Position numbers and translations under genes: made by a program
Shown: positions 1 through 9,147 of the stretch, in pieces
Layout: every line of letters begins with the position of its first letter
Numbering within the stretch: the first letter of the stretch is position 1
The notes under the pieces: generated by a model
What the model was told of the DNA's origin: nothing
Databases searched by the model: none
What the model saw: the letters and a program-made list of their open reading frames with translations, nothing else
Assembly (NCBI GenBank): GCA_016716765.1
Contig: JADJVA010000005.1
Span: 100,730 to 164,729 of the forward strand
Length of the DNA: 64,000 nt
DNA from: Bdellovibrionales bacterium
Lineage (GTDB): Bacteria; Bdellovibrionota; Bdellovibrionia; Bdellovibrionales; UBA1609
Reading direction: 5' to 3'

Positions 1-17
1 TCAGTGAGAGGAAATGG

Positions 18-422
18 ATGGATCTGGATTTAACCGACACGTCACTAGCGGAGTTGGAAGCTCAAATTGGTCAGGCCAACGAAGCTCTTGCGCGAGCAGG
101 GATGACAGACCGAGATATTTCTCGTCTCGCGGAATTGCAGTCCGAGCGGGCGAAAGCCGTGATGACCATTGTCACCGCATTGACCCTCAATGAGATTCGC
201 TCTTTCAATGTGGCAGAAGCGAATCGAAATCTTGAAGGCGAAGCCAGGCAGGCTCAGCGTGTGATTCGAAATGGATTTCACTTGCAAGATTACGTAAATA
301 AATATCGTGAGCGGATTCAGCTAGCGATGCAAAAAATGGGGTATGAAAACTCAAGGAAACCGTTGCCAAAAGACTTCGCCGCGGGGAAAAGTTGCGCCTC
401 AGCTTTAGGAAGCAGCAATTGA
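18..422 (+). CDS. Hypothetical helical protein
   Basis: I do not recognise this 134-residue protein. The sequence is rich in Glu, Gln, Ala and Arg with heptad-like spacing over about residues 8-60, so a coiled-coil or helical bundle is likely. There is no signal peptide or membrane segment, so it is probably cytoplasmic. The ATG at 18 has GAGAGGA five bases upstream; the ATG at 14 is in another frame. The window edge hides its upstream neighbours, so it may be the last gene of an operon. It converges on the delta-60 repeat gene 34 bases downstream. Confidence 0.6.
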   Translation: MDLDLTDTSLAELEAQIGQANEALARAGMTDRDISRLAELQSERAKAVMTIVTALTLNEIRSFNVAEANRNLEGEARQAQRVIRNGFHLQDYVNKYRERIQLAMQKMGYENSRKPLPKDFAAGKSCASALGSSN

Positions 423-456
423 AGGTCTTCAGGTGAATGTCGTTTCAATTCGCCAA

Positions 457-1893
457 CTATTGGATTCTAAGTATAAACATGTCCTTAGTTGTACCATTAA
501 ATGAGTTTCCAGTTACCAGAATTTTACCCATAGAGTCCAAGGTTACTGCGATCGGCGTATCGTCCCCATTGCCACCGGCAATATTACCAACACAATAGGT
601 CCCGTCGGTTGAAAAACTGGTATCAAGATTTCCGTAGCGATCCAGCTTCCAAAGACAAACGTCCTCGAAGCCTCCAGAGTCTTGACCAGTTCCTGCAATA
701 AAAATGTTGTCGTCTGAATCAATGATGATTGCTTTACCCTTATCATTTCCAACAGCCGCTCCGACATTTTTAAATACCTTATATCCGCTTCCATTAAAAC
801 TCGTATCCAGGCTCCCATCTGTTTCCTTGATTTTCCATACAACCATATCGTAGTCGGATCCATTGTAACTTGCTCCAGTCACGAAAATATCTCCTAGGCT
901 ATCAAAGGCGAGACCCCCAGCATATTCCTGACTTGCAAGGCTTCCTGCTGCCCCATCGTGAGTAAAATACCCAAGAGTATTAAAGCTCGTATCAAGTGTC
1001 CCGTTCACATTGTATCGCCAGACTGTCAGATCATAATTGCTCGTACTGCTGGTAGGACTGCTTTCGCCAATGATGACGGCTTTGCCATTTGAGTCAGCCT
1101 TCACTCGCCAACCCGCCGAATAGGGAATACTGTTAAATGAAATCCTCCCCGTTCCTCCAAATGAAGTTTGATTAACCAATAAATAGGACTTTTTGGATAT
1201 TGTCATAGAATTATGAGGATATAGAAACCCTGTTTGATAGTATCCTCCATTGACTTTGTCCTCCGCTATTCCTGCTCCCTGAACTTCGCCAGCATAATTA
1301 GAATTCGAAATTGAAGTATAAAGACTTCCGTCGGCATTCAGAACCCAATAGGTTGGGTCATCCGTGCCTCCCCATTCTTTATTTCCTCCCATGACCAATT
1401 TGCCTAAGGAATCAACGAGAAAATCTCGACCCTTAACCCAATTGTTCACTGTTTCGGTAAAAACCCCTCCGCTGGCAAAAGACGAATCTAGCGTTCCATT
1501 TTGATTATAGGCCCAGACTTGGGCCGAGCTGGCGTTGCCCAAAGATTCGCCGTAAGCACCTCCCACCAGGATTCTCAATGACGAATCCACTCCAATCCCC
1601 ATTCCAATTGAGTCATATTCGCCAGAATAAACGACGATTCCCGAAGAATTAAAGGTGGGATCCAATGTACCTGATTCTGATTCTGATCCTGGAGCCGGTG
1701 TATTATTCGGTGGCAAGCTATCCGATGGCTTACCACCGATCTCACCTTTGATTGCATTATCAATCAGATCGCACCCGACCCCAAACGGCAGCAGAAGCAG
1801 AGCAAAAAGTATCAGAGATAAATTTGCCCGCAGCTCCTTCAAATGAGCTGCTATAGCTAAGGATTCAATTTGATAGTGCCCTGCACGCTTCAT
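457..1893 (-). CDS. Delta-60 repeat lipoprotein
   Basis: Predicted exported lipoprotein of 478 residues. The ATG at 1893 is chosen because AAGGAG lies eight bases upstream; an in-frame TTG at 1965 has no ribosome binding site. The hydrophobic N-terminal stretch ends in LPFGVGC, a weak lipobox, followed by a Pro/Ser/Glu-rich linker. The rest carries delta-60 repeats, seen as GTLDPTFNSSG, GTLDSSFASGG, GTLDTSFNTLG, GSLDTSFNGSG and GNLDTSFSTDG. Such repeats are expected to form a beta-propeller-like surface protein. Each unit also holds a DSLGK or DSNGK-like turn. Function is unknown. The gene converges on the hypothetical gene to its left. Confidence 0.85.
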   Translation of the reverse strand: MKRAGHYQIESLAIAAHLKELRANLSLILFALLLLPFGVGCDLIDNAIKGEIGGKPSDSLPPNNTPAPGSESESGTLDPTFNSSGIVVYSGEYDSIGMGIGVDSSLRILVGGAYGESLGNASSAQVWAYNQNGTLDSSFASGGVFTETVNNWVKGRDFLVDSLGKLVMGGNKEWGGTDDPTYWVLNADGSLYTSISNSNYAGEVQGAGIAEDKVNGGYYQTGFLYPHNSMTISKKSYLLVNQTSFGGTGRISFNSIPYSAGWRVKADSNGKAVIIGESSPTSSTSNYDLTVWRYNVNGTLDTSFNTLGYFTHDGAAGSLASQEYAGGLAFDSLGDIFVTGASYNGSDYDMVVWKIKETDGSLDTSFNGSGYKVFKNVGAAVGNDKGKAIIIDSDDNIFIAGTGQDSGGFEDVCLWKLDRYGNLDTSFSTDGTYCVGNIAGGNGDDTPIAVTLDSMGKILVTGNSFNGTTKDMFILRIQ

Positions 1894-2187
1894 TCGGCCG
1901 TCTCCTTCGCGGAACGTACTAAGATAAGTAGACTGCAATAGCTTATCGGCATTCCTAGACTTCAAGGAGAGGGGGTGAGGTTAAAGGATGTTTCATTTTT
2001 AATTACTTTTGAGATTTGAATTGATCCCAAAATGTTTCAAAATTTTTGTTGTGGATGGTAAAAGAGAGGCGTCACTTTAATGAAATTTATGCAATTATGC
2101 CCTTGCAGTGTCGCCCTCGATCTAAATATATTGTATCGGATATATTCTTTGCAAACTGGATTTGCGGGCAAAAAGGAGTGAGTTGAG

Positions 2188-2658
2188 ATGAACGTAGTGA
2201 ATTGGCGATGCCTATTAATCGGTCTGAGTTGTCTTTTTGGAGTCTTGGCTCAGGGCTATTCTTGTTTGGTCAAAGAACAGGGGGCAGATGTTTCTCCTGT
2301 GTTGGCCAAGACATTGCTTGGTCCCCTGACTCTGGCAGAATTGCAGGAAAAGCAATCTGCGTCGATAGAGGTTTGGAAGGCCGAGGAAGTCTTATGGAGC
2401 TTCGCCAGAACCTCAGAGTTTTTAGGAGTCGAAGCTCGGGAGGTGTCTGGTGAGATCATTGCTTCTGGACGGGTCTCAGAGGGTGAGGACCTAGTTGTAT
2501 TATTGGAGCCGCACGGTCAGATTTTAACTTGTCGTGTTCCTCCTAAAGCTGAATCGGCGGGTGGTGATCTTAGTGCTGCTGATTATGCTCAAGAGCAGCC
2601 ATTTCAGTCCACAATACTTGTTCCTACTGAGATCTTAGAATTCTTTGGTGGTTACTGA
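2188..2658 (+). CDS. Hypothetical exported protein
   Basis: Unrecognised 156-residue protein with a plausible Sec signal peptide at residues 1-24: a hydrophobic LLIGLSCLFGVLAQG core, possibly cleaved near AQGYS. Processing as a lipoprotein is not supported by a clear lipobox. The mature part is acidic with mixed alpha/beta character. AAAAGGAG sits ten bases before the ATG. Its last 24 bases overlap, tail to tail, the end of the transglutaminase-like gene on the other strand. Confidence 0.65.
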   Translation: MNVVNWRCLLIGLSCLFGVLAQGYSCLVKEQGADVSPVLAKTLLGPLTLAELQEKQSASIEVWKAEEVLWSFARTSEFLGVEAREVSGEIIASGRVSEGEDLVVLLEPHGQILTCRVPPKAESAGGDLSAADYAQEQPFQSTILVPTEILEFFGGY

Positions 2659-3687
2659 TTTGCGCGAAGCAGTTAGAGTGTAAGTGACCTCTTTTGGATC
2701 GATACCGTCCGGATTGTGACTCTTGCTGACCATCAGGGGATACATGAGATAATTAACCGGAATTTTTTTGTCCATTGATCTCACAAAAAAATCACGTCCG
2801 TGATTGAAGGCTATCCAATTTCCTTCCCAGTAACCGAAGAATTTCCGTCTCAGGCTTTCAATTTTTGGATCGTCGAGGCTTAATTTTTCCTCTAGGATGA
2901 CCTTTCGAATATCTGCGGGATCGACGGGAATCCATGCCTTCATTTTTTCTGAATAGTACTCTGCTCGACAGTGTTGGCCCTTTGAAACATCGCCCGTTTT
3001 TCCAAGCGAGGGAGACTCAATGGAAGAATCAACTCTGATTCCAAAGACTTCGCGCGCGGGAATTTTTGCAGCTCGTGCAAGTCCAACAAATAGCGAATTG
3101 AGGTCTGCGCATTTTCCTCCCAAGGTGTTAGCCTTTAAGGTTGATTTGACATCTCCTAGTCCACAGCCACGAACGTTTGGATCCCGGATCGATTTGTCAA
3201 CAATCCAGTTATAAATGGCTTCAGCCTTTTTATCCGTATCTGATAGATTGCCAACGATCTTTGATGCCGTTTCCCGGACAATTCCATCTGTTTGAACATG
3301 GGCCGTGGGACTTATATACTTGTTAATGGCTTTGAGGGAGCTAGCCTCCGGTGTAGCTTTGCGTTGGTCTTGAATGCGAACAGTGTGAGTGATCTCAAAT
3401 TCGGGCTTGTTGGCCTTGATCCACGTGACATGCAAGAGGGGAACAGAATCAACACTTTCAATTTTGACTTGGTCCGCATTTCCAGAGTATCGCTGCGAAA
3501 GAACCGTCTGATAGCCGACCAGGTCCATAGGAATCGGAATCCACAGTTCGATCGATTCGTTATGCGCAAGCGGCTTAAATTCTTGTTTGAATTCAATCGT
3601 TCTCTCTGCCTCTGCGGCAAAGGCAGTCAAGAAAAACGAGCTTAAGGGTGTTACAAACAATAGTGACCGCAGTATCAAAGAAAACAT
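2635..3687 (-). CDS. Exported transglutaminase-like protein
   Basis: A 350-residue protein with a signal peptide (cleavage probably after AFAAEA) and a transglutaminase-like cysteine protease core. The expected triad is visible: Cys in GGKCADLNSLF near residue 191, His in GQHCRAEYY near 238, and Asp in PVDPADI near 255. The N-terminal 100 residues look like the beta-rich domain often found before this core. Known relatives act as peptidases or cross-linking enzymes; the substrate cannot be told from sequence. A strong AGGAGGAG precedes the ATG. Its 3' end overlaps the gene on the opposite strand by 24 bases. Confidence 0.85.
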   Translation of the reverse strand: MFSLILRSLLFVTPLSSFFLTAFAAEAERTIEFKQEFKPLAHNESIELWIPIPMDLVGYQTVLSQRYSGNADQVKIESVDSVPLLHVTWIKANKPEFEITHTVRIQDQRKATPEASSLKAINKYISPTAHVQTDGIVRETASKIVGNLSDTDKKAEAIYNWIVDKSIRDPNVRGCGLGDVKSTLKANTLGGKCADLNSLFVGLARAAKIPAREVFGIRVDSSIESPSLGKTGDVSKGQHCRAEYYSEKMKAWIPVDPADIRKVILEEKLSLDDPKIESLRRKFFGYWEGNWIAFNHGRDFFVRSMDKKIPVNYLMYPLMVSKSHNPDGIDPKEVTYTLTASRKSVTTKEF

Positions 3688-3733
3688 CTAAAATCTCCTC
3701 CTAAAATCGGCGTTTTGGATTCATTGCGTTGTT

Positions 3734-4873
3734 TCATCCATGAATTTCAAAAAGGGTCTTTTCAGAATCTTCGTAATCCGCTAGATGCCCCTCATAATTT
3801 GGGGCAAAGCGGATGATCGGAGAAATATTGAGTTGGCCATAATTTCGGAAATCCGGTATCTCATAGATTTTTTCTGTGAGTTTCTCAGCCTGAGGTCCGT
3901 ATCCAGGAGGAACCATCAGACGAACCCCGAACCACTGCCAACGTAAATCTGCCGAGGCCTTTTTCTTTTCAACTATTGCTTGAATTGTTTCGAGGAGTTT
4001 TTCTTGGTCGGCAAATTCAAAATGAACGCTAATACCAATCTGAGTATATGAAATGAGCTCTTCGTAGTACTCAGGTTGTCTGCTCCCGTTGGTTGTAACA
4101 TGACAATAATGGTGAGACCCCGGTTTGTTTTCTGGCGGACGATCTTTAATCCATTTGAGGAGGTCCACAAATGAGGGGTTGATTGTGGGTTCTCCACCAC
4201 TAAAATGAAATTTACACTGATCATCTTTCACAAAGGCACGAAAGATATTTTGAACTCCCTGTTTGAGCGAACCCCAGCTGCGGTGAGCTTCATAGTTGTT
4301 GCTGGACGAAGGCGGACAGTAGCTGCAACTGTAATTGCAGCGACGGCTGATTTCCCAAGTGACTTGTTTTGGAATGCATTGGCTCTGATAAATTGGTTGA
4401 ACCGCCAAAGCTTCGAGTGGGGCCTCATCCAGCTCTTTAACAGGGTCGAGGTAGGCCAATTGACGGTGCTCTGGAGAACGGAATTTTCTGAGAGCCATAT
4501 CAGTCCCGCACATACACCATTTTTTCTTGCAAAGAATGAATTCGGTAGATAAATCGACAAAACTCTCAAAGACGTTTCCAAGAAAACCGCCCTCTCTGCA
4601 CACCGCGCCAAAGATATTTCCATCGTGAGTGACACAAAGGTTTTCAACACTTGCAGCGCAGAGCCAGCCTTGCCACGAGTTGAGCTCGCGAGCCATCAGC
4701 TCTTCGGCCGAAAAGCTCTTTCCCTCTTGCTGGGAATTGATCAAAACAATAGATTTATTGCCAGAAGGATTGTTGAGGCTTTTTGTGCTGTCACTCATGG
4801 GGCCGATAATTCCATGTACTTTGATCATTTGTAAAGTGCCATATTTGGCAAGGGGTGGAATTAAGTCTCTCAT
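3734..4873 (-). CDS. Radical SAM protein with N-terminal Cys-rich domain
   Basis: The radical SAM core is shown by the 4Fe-4S motif CNYSCSYCPP near residue 177 and the SAM-binding SGGEPT motif near residue 224. Before the core, at about residues 60-130, lie six cysteines in a SPASM-like pattern (WLCAAS, ENLC, GAVCREGG, ILCKKKWCMC), which would bind an auxiliary iron-sulfur cluster. In most SPASM enzymes this domain follows the core, so the order is unusual. The start is uncertain: no candidate ATG (4918, 4888, 4873, 4828) has a clear ribosome binding site, and the GTG at 5020 would overlap the divergent gene. Substrate unknown; the divergent ATP-grasp-like gene hints at peptide or amino-acid modification. 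Confidence 0.8.
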   Translation of the reverse strand: MRDLIPPLAKYGTLQMIKVHGIIGPMSDSTKSLNNPSGNKSIVLINSQQEGKSFSAEELMARELNSWQGWLCAASVENLCVTHDGNIFGAVCREGGFLGNVFESFVDLSTEFILCKKKWCMCGTDMALRKFRSPEHRQLAYLDPVKELDEAPLEALAVQPIYQSQCIPKQVTWEISRRCNYSCSYCPPSSSNNYEAHRSWGSLKQGVQNIFRAFVKDDQCKFHFSGGEPTINPSFVDLLKWIKDRPPENKPGSHHYCHVTTNGSRQPEYYEELISYTQIGISVHFEFADQEKLLETIQAIVEKKKASADLRWQWFGVRLMVPPGYGPQAEKLTEKIYEIPDFRNYGQLNISPIIRFAPNYEGHLADYEDSEKTLFEIHG

Positions 4874-4940
4874 ATTGCAATCTGGCATGGATGTTGAAGC
4901 AAATTTGTCTAAAGACATTAGGAAACACAGAGGTTTAGAA

Positions 4941-6305
4941 GTGATATATGTCCCACTGACAAGAGCATGGCAATTTTTGGCAGAAGTGGCTCTTTCATTG
5001 TCACTTTGTTTTGGAGTCACTTCGTTATTTCAGACGCCATCTCTTGGTTCTCAAAGGGATGGAGTTCAGTCGTGTAGACATCAGATAGGCCTATCAAATG
5101 ATAGGCAAAAGTCATGGCACAGCTGGAAGCCAGGGGACCAGATTACTCTTTACCAATTTTACAGACTGTTTGGGGAAAAATATGTCATGAGAGTCCTTTT
5201 GGATGGAGGGCCAATTCCTATTCCTCGTCCCTACTTTGCCATCGATACTAACCTAACAGAATTTAATTTTGTATTTCAGAGGAGGGTTGAAGCAATTCGG
5301 GGAGCGAGAGAAAGTGAAATTGGACAATATCTTAGGGTGTATGGAGCAGATCGTATGGAGGACGCGTTGAAATATGTCGATGCTTTTAGCTACGACCCAG
5401 CTCAAGATCTAAGTTCACTTCCTGACGTCGGTCGTCCCGAAAGTCGGTACAGTCTGGTCAAGTTTATTGAAGAAATGGAAAATGGGGTGATTGACTACCC
5501 CGTGGTTTATAAACCTAACCATTCAGGCCTTGGCAATGGTGTTATTTTTTTTGAACCATCGGCCGTTGATCAGCTAAACATCACAGTTTCAAAACTGGTC
5601 GACATAGAAGATGAATCTGAGTGGATACGTTTCCTGAAGAAGGAAGGATTTGAGTCAATTGGTGGGCAAGATGTTTATTCGTTGAGAGTCTTGCGGCGCC
5701 TTTCTCGACCCACTTTAGAAAAGCTACTTCATAAGGTGGCGACCTCACACCCAATTAAATACGATAGAGGAATGTTTGAAAGGATGGTTGACCCCATAAA
5801 GTTTTCAGGTAAAGCCTACGAGACAAGACACATGGTATCGGGAGATCTTGTTTCGGGAAGAGTAGAGTTGGTGAAATCAGATCCAAGGGATCCTCGCGTG
5901 AGGTGGTTTGCCAGGATTGGATCTTCGAGATTTTTATCAAATTTCGGAGAAAGAGCTGAGGCTTTCGAATTGAACGAACCAGAGATGTATGACCCACTCT
6001 TTCGACGATTTAATTTTTCACCGGACGATCAACGGAAATTTAAAATTTACGTTGAGGATATTGTAACTAGGGAGATGAAATACCTATTGGAACGGTATCG
6101 ACATGGAGGATTTTCTTTAGACGTTGAAGTCAACGGAGCCTTTGATTTTATGTGGTTGCCGCCCGCTGAGGAGGGTGGGTTTCCAGTTCCCATTCTGATT
6201 GAAGCTGACATGTCCATTGCTTTTCCTAAATCCAGGTTTCCTAATGGTCCACCAAAGACAATTGAGATCAACATTCCTTCTCCCAAATTCAGCGAGAAGT
6301 TCTAA
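4941..6305 (+). CDS. ATP-grasp-like protein
   Basis: A 454-residue protein if it starts at GTG 4941, which has AGAGG seven bases upstream. The open frame continues left to 4629, but that part runs antisense through the radical SAM gene and is probably not translated. Near residue 189 a glycine-rich strand-loop (YKPNHSGLGNGV) resembles the ATP-binding loop of ATP-grasp enzymes. The later RHMVSGDLVSG, a WFARIGSS segment, a FSLDVEV strand and an LIEADMS strand match the order of the metal-binding half of the fold. ATP-grasp enzymes join a carboxylate to an amine or thiol. The first 35 residues are hydrophobic, which would be odd for an ATP enzyme. Substrate unknown. Confidence 0.6.
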   Translation: MIYVPLTRAWQFLAEVALSLSLCFGVTSLFQTPSLGSQRDGVQSCRHQIGLSNDRQKSWHSWKPGDQITLYQFYRLFGEKYVMRVLLDGGPIPIPRPYFAIDTNLTEFNFVFQRRVEAIRGARESEIGQYLRVYGADRMEDALKYVDAFSYDPAQDLSSLPDVGRPESRYSLVKFIEEMENGVIDYPVVYKPNHSGLGNGVIFFEPSAVDQLNITVSKLVDIEDESEWIRFLKKEGFESIGGQDVYSLRVLRRLSRPTLEKLLHKVATSHPIKYDRGMFERMVDPIKFSGKAYETRHMVSGDLVSGRVELVKSDPRDPRVRWFARIGSSRFLSNFGERAEAFELNEPEMYDPLFRRFNFSPDDQRKFKIYVEDIVTREMKYLLERYRHGGFSLDVEVNGAFDFMWLPPAEEGGFPVPILIEADMSIAFPKSRFPNGPPKTIEINIPSPKFSEKF

Positions 6306-6352
6306 ATGCATTGATCGAGGTTGGTATTTTTATTGCAAGGGCAGTGGTTTGT

Positions 6353-6934
6353 ATGAATCCAATAAAATTGATCATCTGCCTATTTTATATTGTTGTGTCC
6401 GTCCTGCCTTGGAGCACGAGTTGGTCATCCCAGCCTATCAAAGAGGGCAGTTGCCTTCTTGCGCTAAAGGGATCTCGGGAACATATATTTTCGTCACCTT
6501 TGACGAGAGAAGATTTGGAGAATTTCTGGAAACCAGGCGCAAGGTCAAAATTGCTTAAAGAGATTGATGGTTTTGCCAGAGATTTTCCATCAGATGGTAT
6601 CTTGGTGAGAGGAATGAGAGTTACGCGTAGAGACATCGAAAGAATTCAGGTTGAAGGAATGAAGCCCAGTGATTCTATTGCTCATAAATTGTTTTTTGAT
6701 CATAACCCAAAGATAGCGATACTTCACGCATTTATGGGTTCTAGAAGGGCTAATTTTAGTTTTCCGGGTCCTCAGGAAGACTATTTTGCGGCTATTTTTG
6801 AACTCACTCAACACTCCGAACAGAGAGAAAATGTCGCCTGGTCTTTAACAGTTTACGAGGATATACCCGTGGAAAATTTGGGACGGATATGGGTGTTTCA
6901 TAAAACGGACTCCCGTTTCTATCTCCTGCGGTGA
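6353..6934 (+). CDS. Hypothetical exported protein, possibly ART-like
   Basis: A 193-residue protein with a clear signal peptide (MNPIKLIICLFYIVVSVLPW). The ATG at 6353 is preferred over a TTG at 6311, which would place charged residues before the signal. The mature part contains LVRGMRVTRRDIERI followed by a Gly-rich turn and FAAIFELTQ. This faintly recalls the R-G strand and the Phe/Tyr-Glu strands of mono-ADP-ribosyltransferase folds, but no full catalytic set can be named. It follows the ATP-grasp-like gene by 47 bases on the same strand and may be co-transcribed with it. Confidence 0.55.
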   Translation: MNPIKLIICLFYIVVSVLPWSTSWSSQPIKEGSCLLALKGSREHIFSSPLTREDLENFWKPGARSKLLKEIDGFARDFPSDGILVRGMRVTRRDIERIQVEGMKPSDSIAHKLFFDHNPKIAILHAFMGSRRANFSFPGPQEDYFAAIFELTQHSEQRENVAWSLTVYEDIPVENLGRIWVFHKTDSRFYLLR

Positions 6935-6980
6935 GATATGTCATCAACTCCAAAGGGAGCGTGGGCTCTCACGCCATATC
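6935..6980 (+). terminator. Possible stem-loop terminator
   Basis: Just after the exported protein gene, GCGTG (6959-6963) pairs with CACGC (6970-6974) around a six-base loop, and an outer GATATG/CATATC pair (6935-6940, 6975-6980) could extend it. Only a short T-rich stretch follows, so termination is a guess. Confidence 0.3.
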
Positions 6981-7046
6981 TTTATTGATTACAAATTTTT
7001 AGTGGCGTAGTGTTGGGCGAACGCTTAACGACAAAGGAGTATTTCT

Positions 7047-7517
7047 ATGAAAATTGATATCGGAATTCCCGAAAATGATCGTAAAGCCATTGCTCAAGGC
7101 CTATCGAAACTTCTGGCAGATAGCTATACCTTGTACTTGAAGACTCACAACTATCACTGGAATGTCACGGGTCCTATGTTTCAAACTTTGCATTTGATGT
7201 TTGAAACTCAGTACGATGAGTTGGCTTTAGCGGTAGACATGATTGCCGAAAGGATTCGCTCTCTTGGCGAAAAGGCTCCAGGCAGTTACACTGAATTTCA
7301 AAAATTGTCTTCGATCAAAGACGAAACAGGTAGCCCCGAGGCTCGCGAAATGATTGCGAAGCTCGTTGAAGGGCATGAGGCCGTCATTCGCACTTCACGC
7401 TCCATTTTTCCTCAGGCCGAAAAGGCTCACGACGAGGCCACTTGTGATCTGCTCACTCAGCGCATTCAGATTCACGAGAAAACAGCTTGGATGTTACGAA
7501 GCCTTCTTGAAGGCTAG
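7047..7517 (+). CDS. dps: Dps/ferritin-like DNA-protection protein
   Basis: A 156-residue protein of the Dps family, which forms dodecameric cages that oxidise Fe2+ with peroxide and bind the nucleoid in starved or stressed cells. The ferroxidase signature is clear: KTHNYHWNVTGPMF near residue 32, then FETQYDELALAVDMIAER near residue 52, where inter-subunit His, Asp and Glu ligands lie. Length is typical. There is no Lys-rich N-terminal tail, so DNA binding may be weak. AAAGGAG lies eight bases before the ATG. It stands alone and converges on the methyltransferase gene with a four-base gap. Confidence 0.95.
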   Translation: MKIDIGIPENDRKAIAQGLSKLLADSYTLYLKTHNYHWNVTGPMFQTLHLMFETQYDELALAVDMIAERIRSLGEKAPGSYTEFQKLSSIKDETGSPEAREMIAKLVEGHEAVIRTSRSIFPQAEKAHDEATCDLLTQRIQIHEKTAWMLRSLLEG

Positions 7518-7521
7518 TTTG

Positions 7522-8271
7522 CTAGTCCAACGGGTGCTGCAAGCGATAATGGAAGAGCGCGATGCTTGCCGCACTCACAGCATTGAGTGATTCAAGATCT
7601 TCAGATATTGGAATTTTGAGACACAATGAGCCTCTTTTATTGGGAGGAAGCCCATTTCCTTCTTCTCCGAAGAGCAATCGGCCCGACTGGGGCCATCTAA
7701 ATTCTGTGAGGGGTCGACCCGAGTGATCGAGGGCAAAAAAATCTCCGAGGTCTTGTTGGATCGAGGGGCCCCATTCTAGTTTTATTCGGAAGCAACTTCC
7801 CGCCGATGAGCGCACAGTCTTGGGGTGAAACGGGTGAGTGGATTCTTGAAGAAGAATCACTTTCCCCACTTTAAAGGCCTCGCAGCAACGAAGGAGGGCT
7901 CCCAAATTAGAAGGGTCTCCCAGGGCAGAGAAAACCTCAAGGCCTTGCGGGGGCAGGCTGGGGTCCCATTTGGGAATATCAGTTTGTCGGGCCACTAAAA
8001 TCGGAAATTGCGTAGAAAAGATGTCAATTTGCCGAAACAGATCTTTCTCGAGGAGACAGAGAGTAGACGGTGACGCAATCGGCAGCATTTCTCTCTGTTC
8101 AGGAGAAGTCAAAAGGATCTCACTGATGCACTCGGGGTGGCGATTCAAAAATTCTGGAACAAGTTTTCGCCCCATGATGAGGAAGTCAGATGATTTTTTC
8201 AGATCTGGACCCGCGAGAAGATCTTTCCAATAGCGATAGCGACTGTTGGCTTTACTCGAAATCACTTTCAA
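7522..8271 (-). CDS. TrmH/SpoU-family RNA methyltransferase
   Basis: A SPOUT-fold 2'-O-ribose methyltransferase acting on rRNA or tRNA. The three family motifs are present: DPSNLGALLRCCEAF, LLFGEEGNGLP and the knot segment IPISEDLESLNAVSAAS. The N-terminal part (SSKANSRYRYWKDLL) looks like the substrate-binding extension of the RlmB/TsnR group. The frame is open to 8385 but that would run far into rsmG. A TTG at 8271 overlaps the rsmG stop by four bases with AGGA upstream, and a GTG at 8265 is an alternative. It is probably translationally coupled to rsmG. The exact target nucleotide cannot be assigned. Confidence 0.85.
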   Translation of the reverse strand: MKVISSKANSRYRYWKDLLAGPDLKKSSDFLIMGRKLVPEFLNRHPECISEILLTSPEQREMLPIASPSTLCLLEKDLFRQIDIFSTQFPILVARQTDIPKWDPSLPPQGLEVFSALGDPSNLGALLRCCEAFKVGKVILLQESTHPFHPKTVRSSAGSCFRIKLEWGPSIQQDLGDFFALDHSGRPLTEFRWPQSGRLLFGEEGNGLPPNKRGSLCLKIPISEDLESLNAVSAASIALFHYRLQHPLD

Positions 8272-9098
8272 AATGATTTGTCCTGCGAGGATTTCAATTT
8301 GCGGTAAACAAGCAGCCGCCGGCGGTGGGGAGTCGAGGGAAGCTCGTAGGCCACGTCTTTTTCCAGGCGAAAGAGCTCGCCCCATCGCTTATGGGCTTTC
8401 TCAATTTCGGTGTCGACACTTGGGCCCTTCATCAGGTAGATGGCCCCGCCGGGCTGAAGGCAATTTGAGACGTTCAACAGGGTCTCGCTGATATCAGAAA
8501 CCGCCCGCGTAATAACGCCTGCCACAGGATAGGCAAATTCAGGGGTGATATTTCGCCCTATGACCTGAAGATCTTTGAGGCCCAGATCTTCTCTCACTTT
8601 CTTGAGGAATTGGACACGCTTTTCAACACCTTCGGCTAAGATGATGGGCTTTTCAGGAAATAGAATCTTCAACGGAATGCCAGGAAAACCGGGGCCAGTT
8701 CCCATATCCAGAAGAGGAAAAGTCAAGTTGACGAATTGAGTGACAATCAAAGAATCAATAAAATGTTTGATGGCCACATCGCGCAGGGAAAGGAGACGGG
8801 TGACGTTGTTTTTTTGCTGGTGCTCCATAAGAAGGCGATAGAATCGAGTGAGGTCTTGACGTTTATCGTGCGGGAAATCCCGAAATCCGTGGTGGCTAAA
8901 AATATCAAAGATGCGGTTGTCGGCCTCGATAAAATCATAGATCTTTTCGGGCTGGCGATGGCGGCCACGTGGACCCCGAGTTTTTGCAAATTTGCCGCGT
9001 TTTTCAGTGGCAGTGGGAGATTTTTTCATGTCAGCTTTGGGCGGGGTACCCGTTTTGGGCGAGCCTTTCCGTCTGGGACTTGGTTTTCTTTGCGTCAT
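8268..9098 (-). CDS. rsmG: 16S rRNA (guanine-527-N7)-methyltransferase RsmG
   Basis: RsmG (GidB) methylates N7 of G527 in 16S rRNA using SAM. The SAM-binding loop DMGTGPGFPGIPLKIL, the acidic strand AEGVEKRVQFL and the later VITRAV and LMKGP motifs are all present. The protein has about 60 extra N-terminal residues rich in Lys, Arg, Pro and Thr, a disordered basic tail longer than usual for the family (about 210 residues). AGAGAGG abuts the ATG at 9098 rather than standing off from it, so a downstream start (for example the Met at residue 24) is possible. Divergent from pheS across 49 bases. Confidence 0.92.
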   Translation of the reverse strand: MTQRKPSPRRKGSPKTGTPPKADMKKSPTATEKRGKFAKTRGPRGRHRQPEKIYDFIEADNRIFDIFSHHGFRDFPHDKRQDLTRFYRLLMEHQQKNNVTRLLSLRDVAIKHFIDSLIVTQFVNLTFPLLDMGTGPGFPGIPLKILFPEKPIILAEGVEKRVQFLKKVREDLGLKDLQVIGRNITPEFAYPVAGVITRAVSDISETLLNVSNCLQPGGAIYLMKGPSVDTEIEKAHKRWGELFRLEKDVAYELPSTPHRRRLLVYRKLKSSQDKSF

Positions 9099-9147
9099 CC
9101 TCTCTTAATAATTGAAGTGAATTGTAAAATCATTCAATAATCGCCGG

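Noticed and set aside
4629..4940. Upstream extension of the ATP-grasp-like frame
   Set aside because: It runs antisense through the 5' part of the radical SAM gene. GTG 4941 has a ribosome binding site and is a better start.
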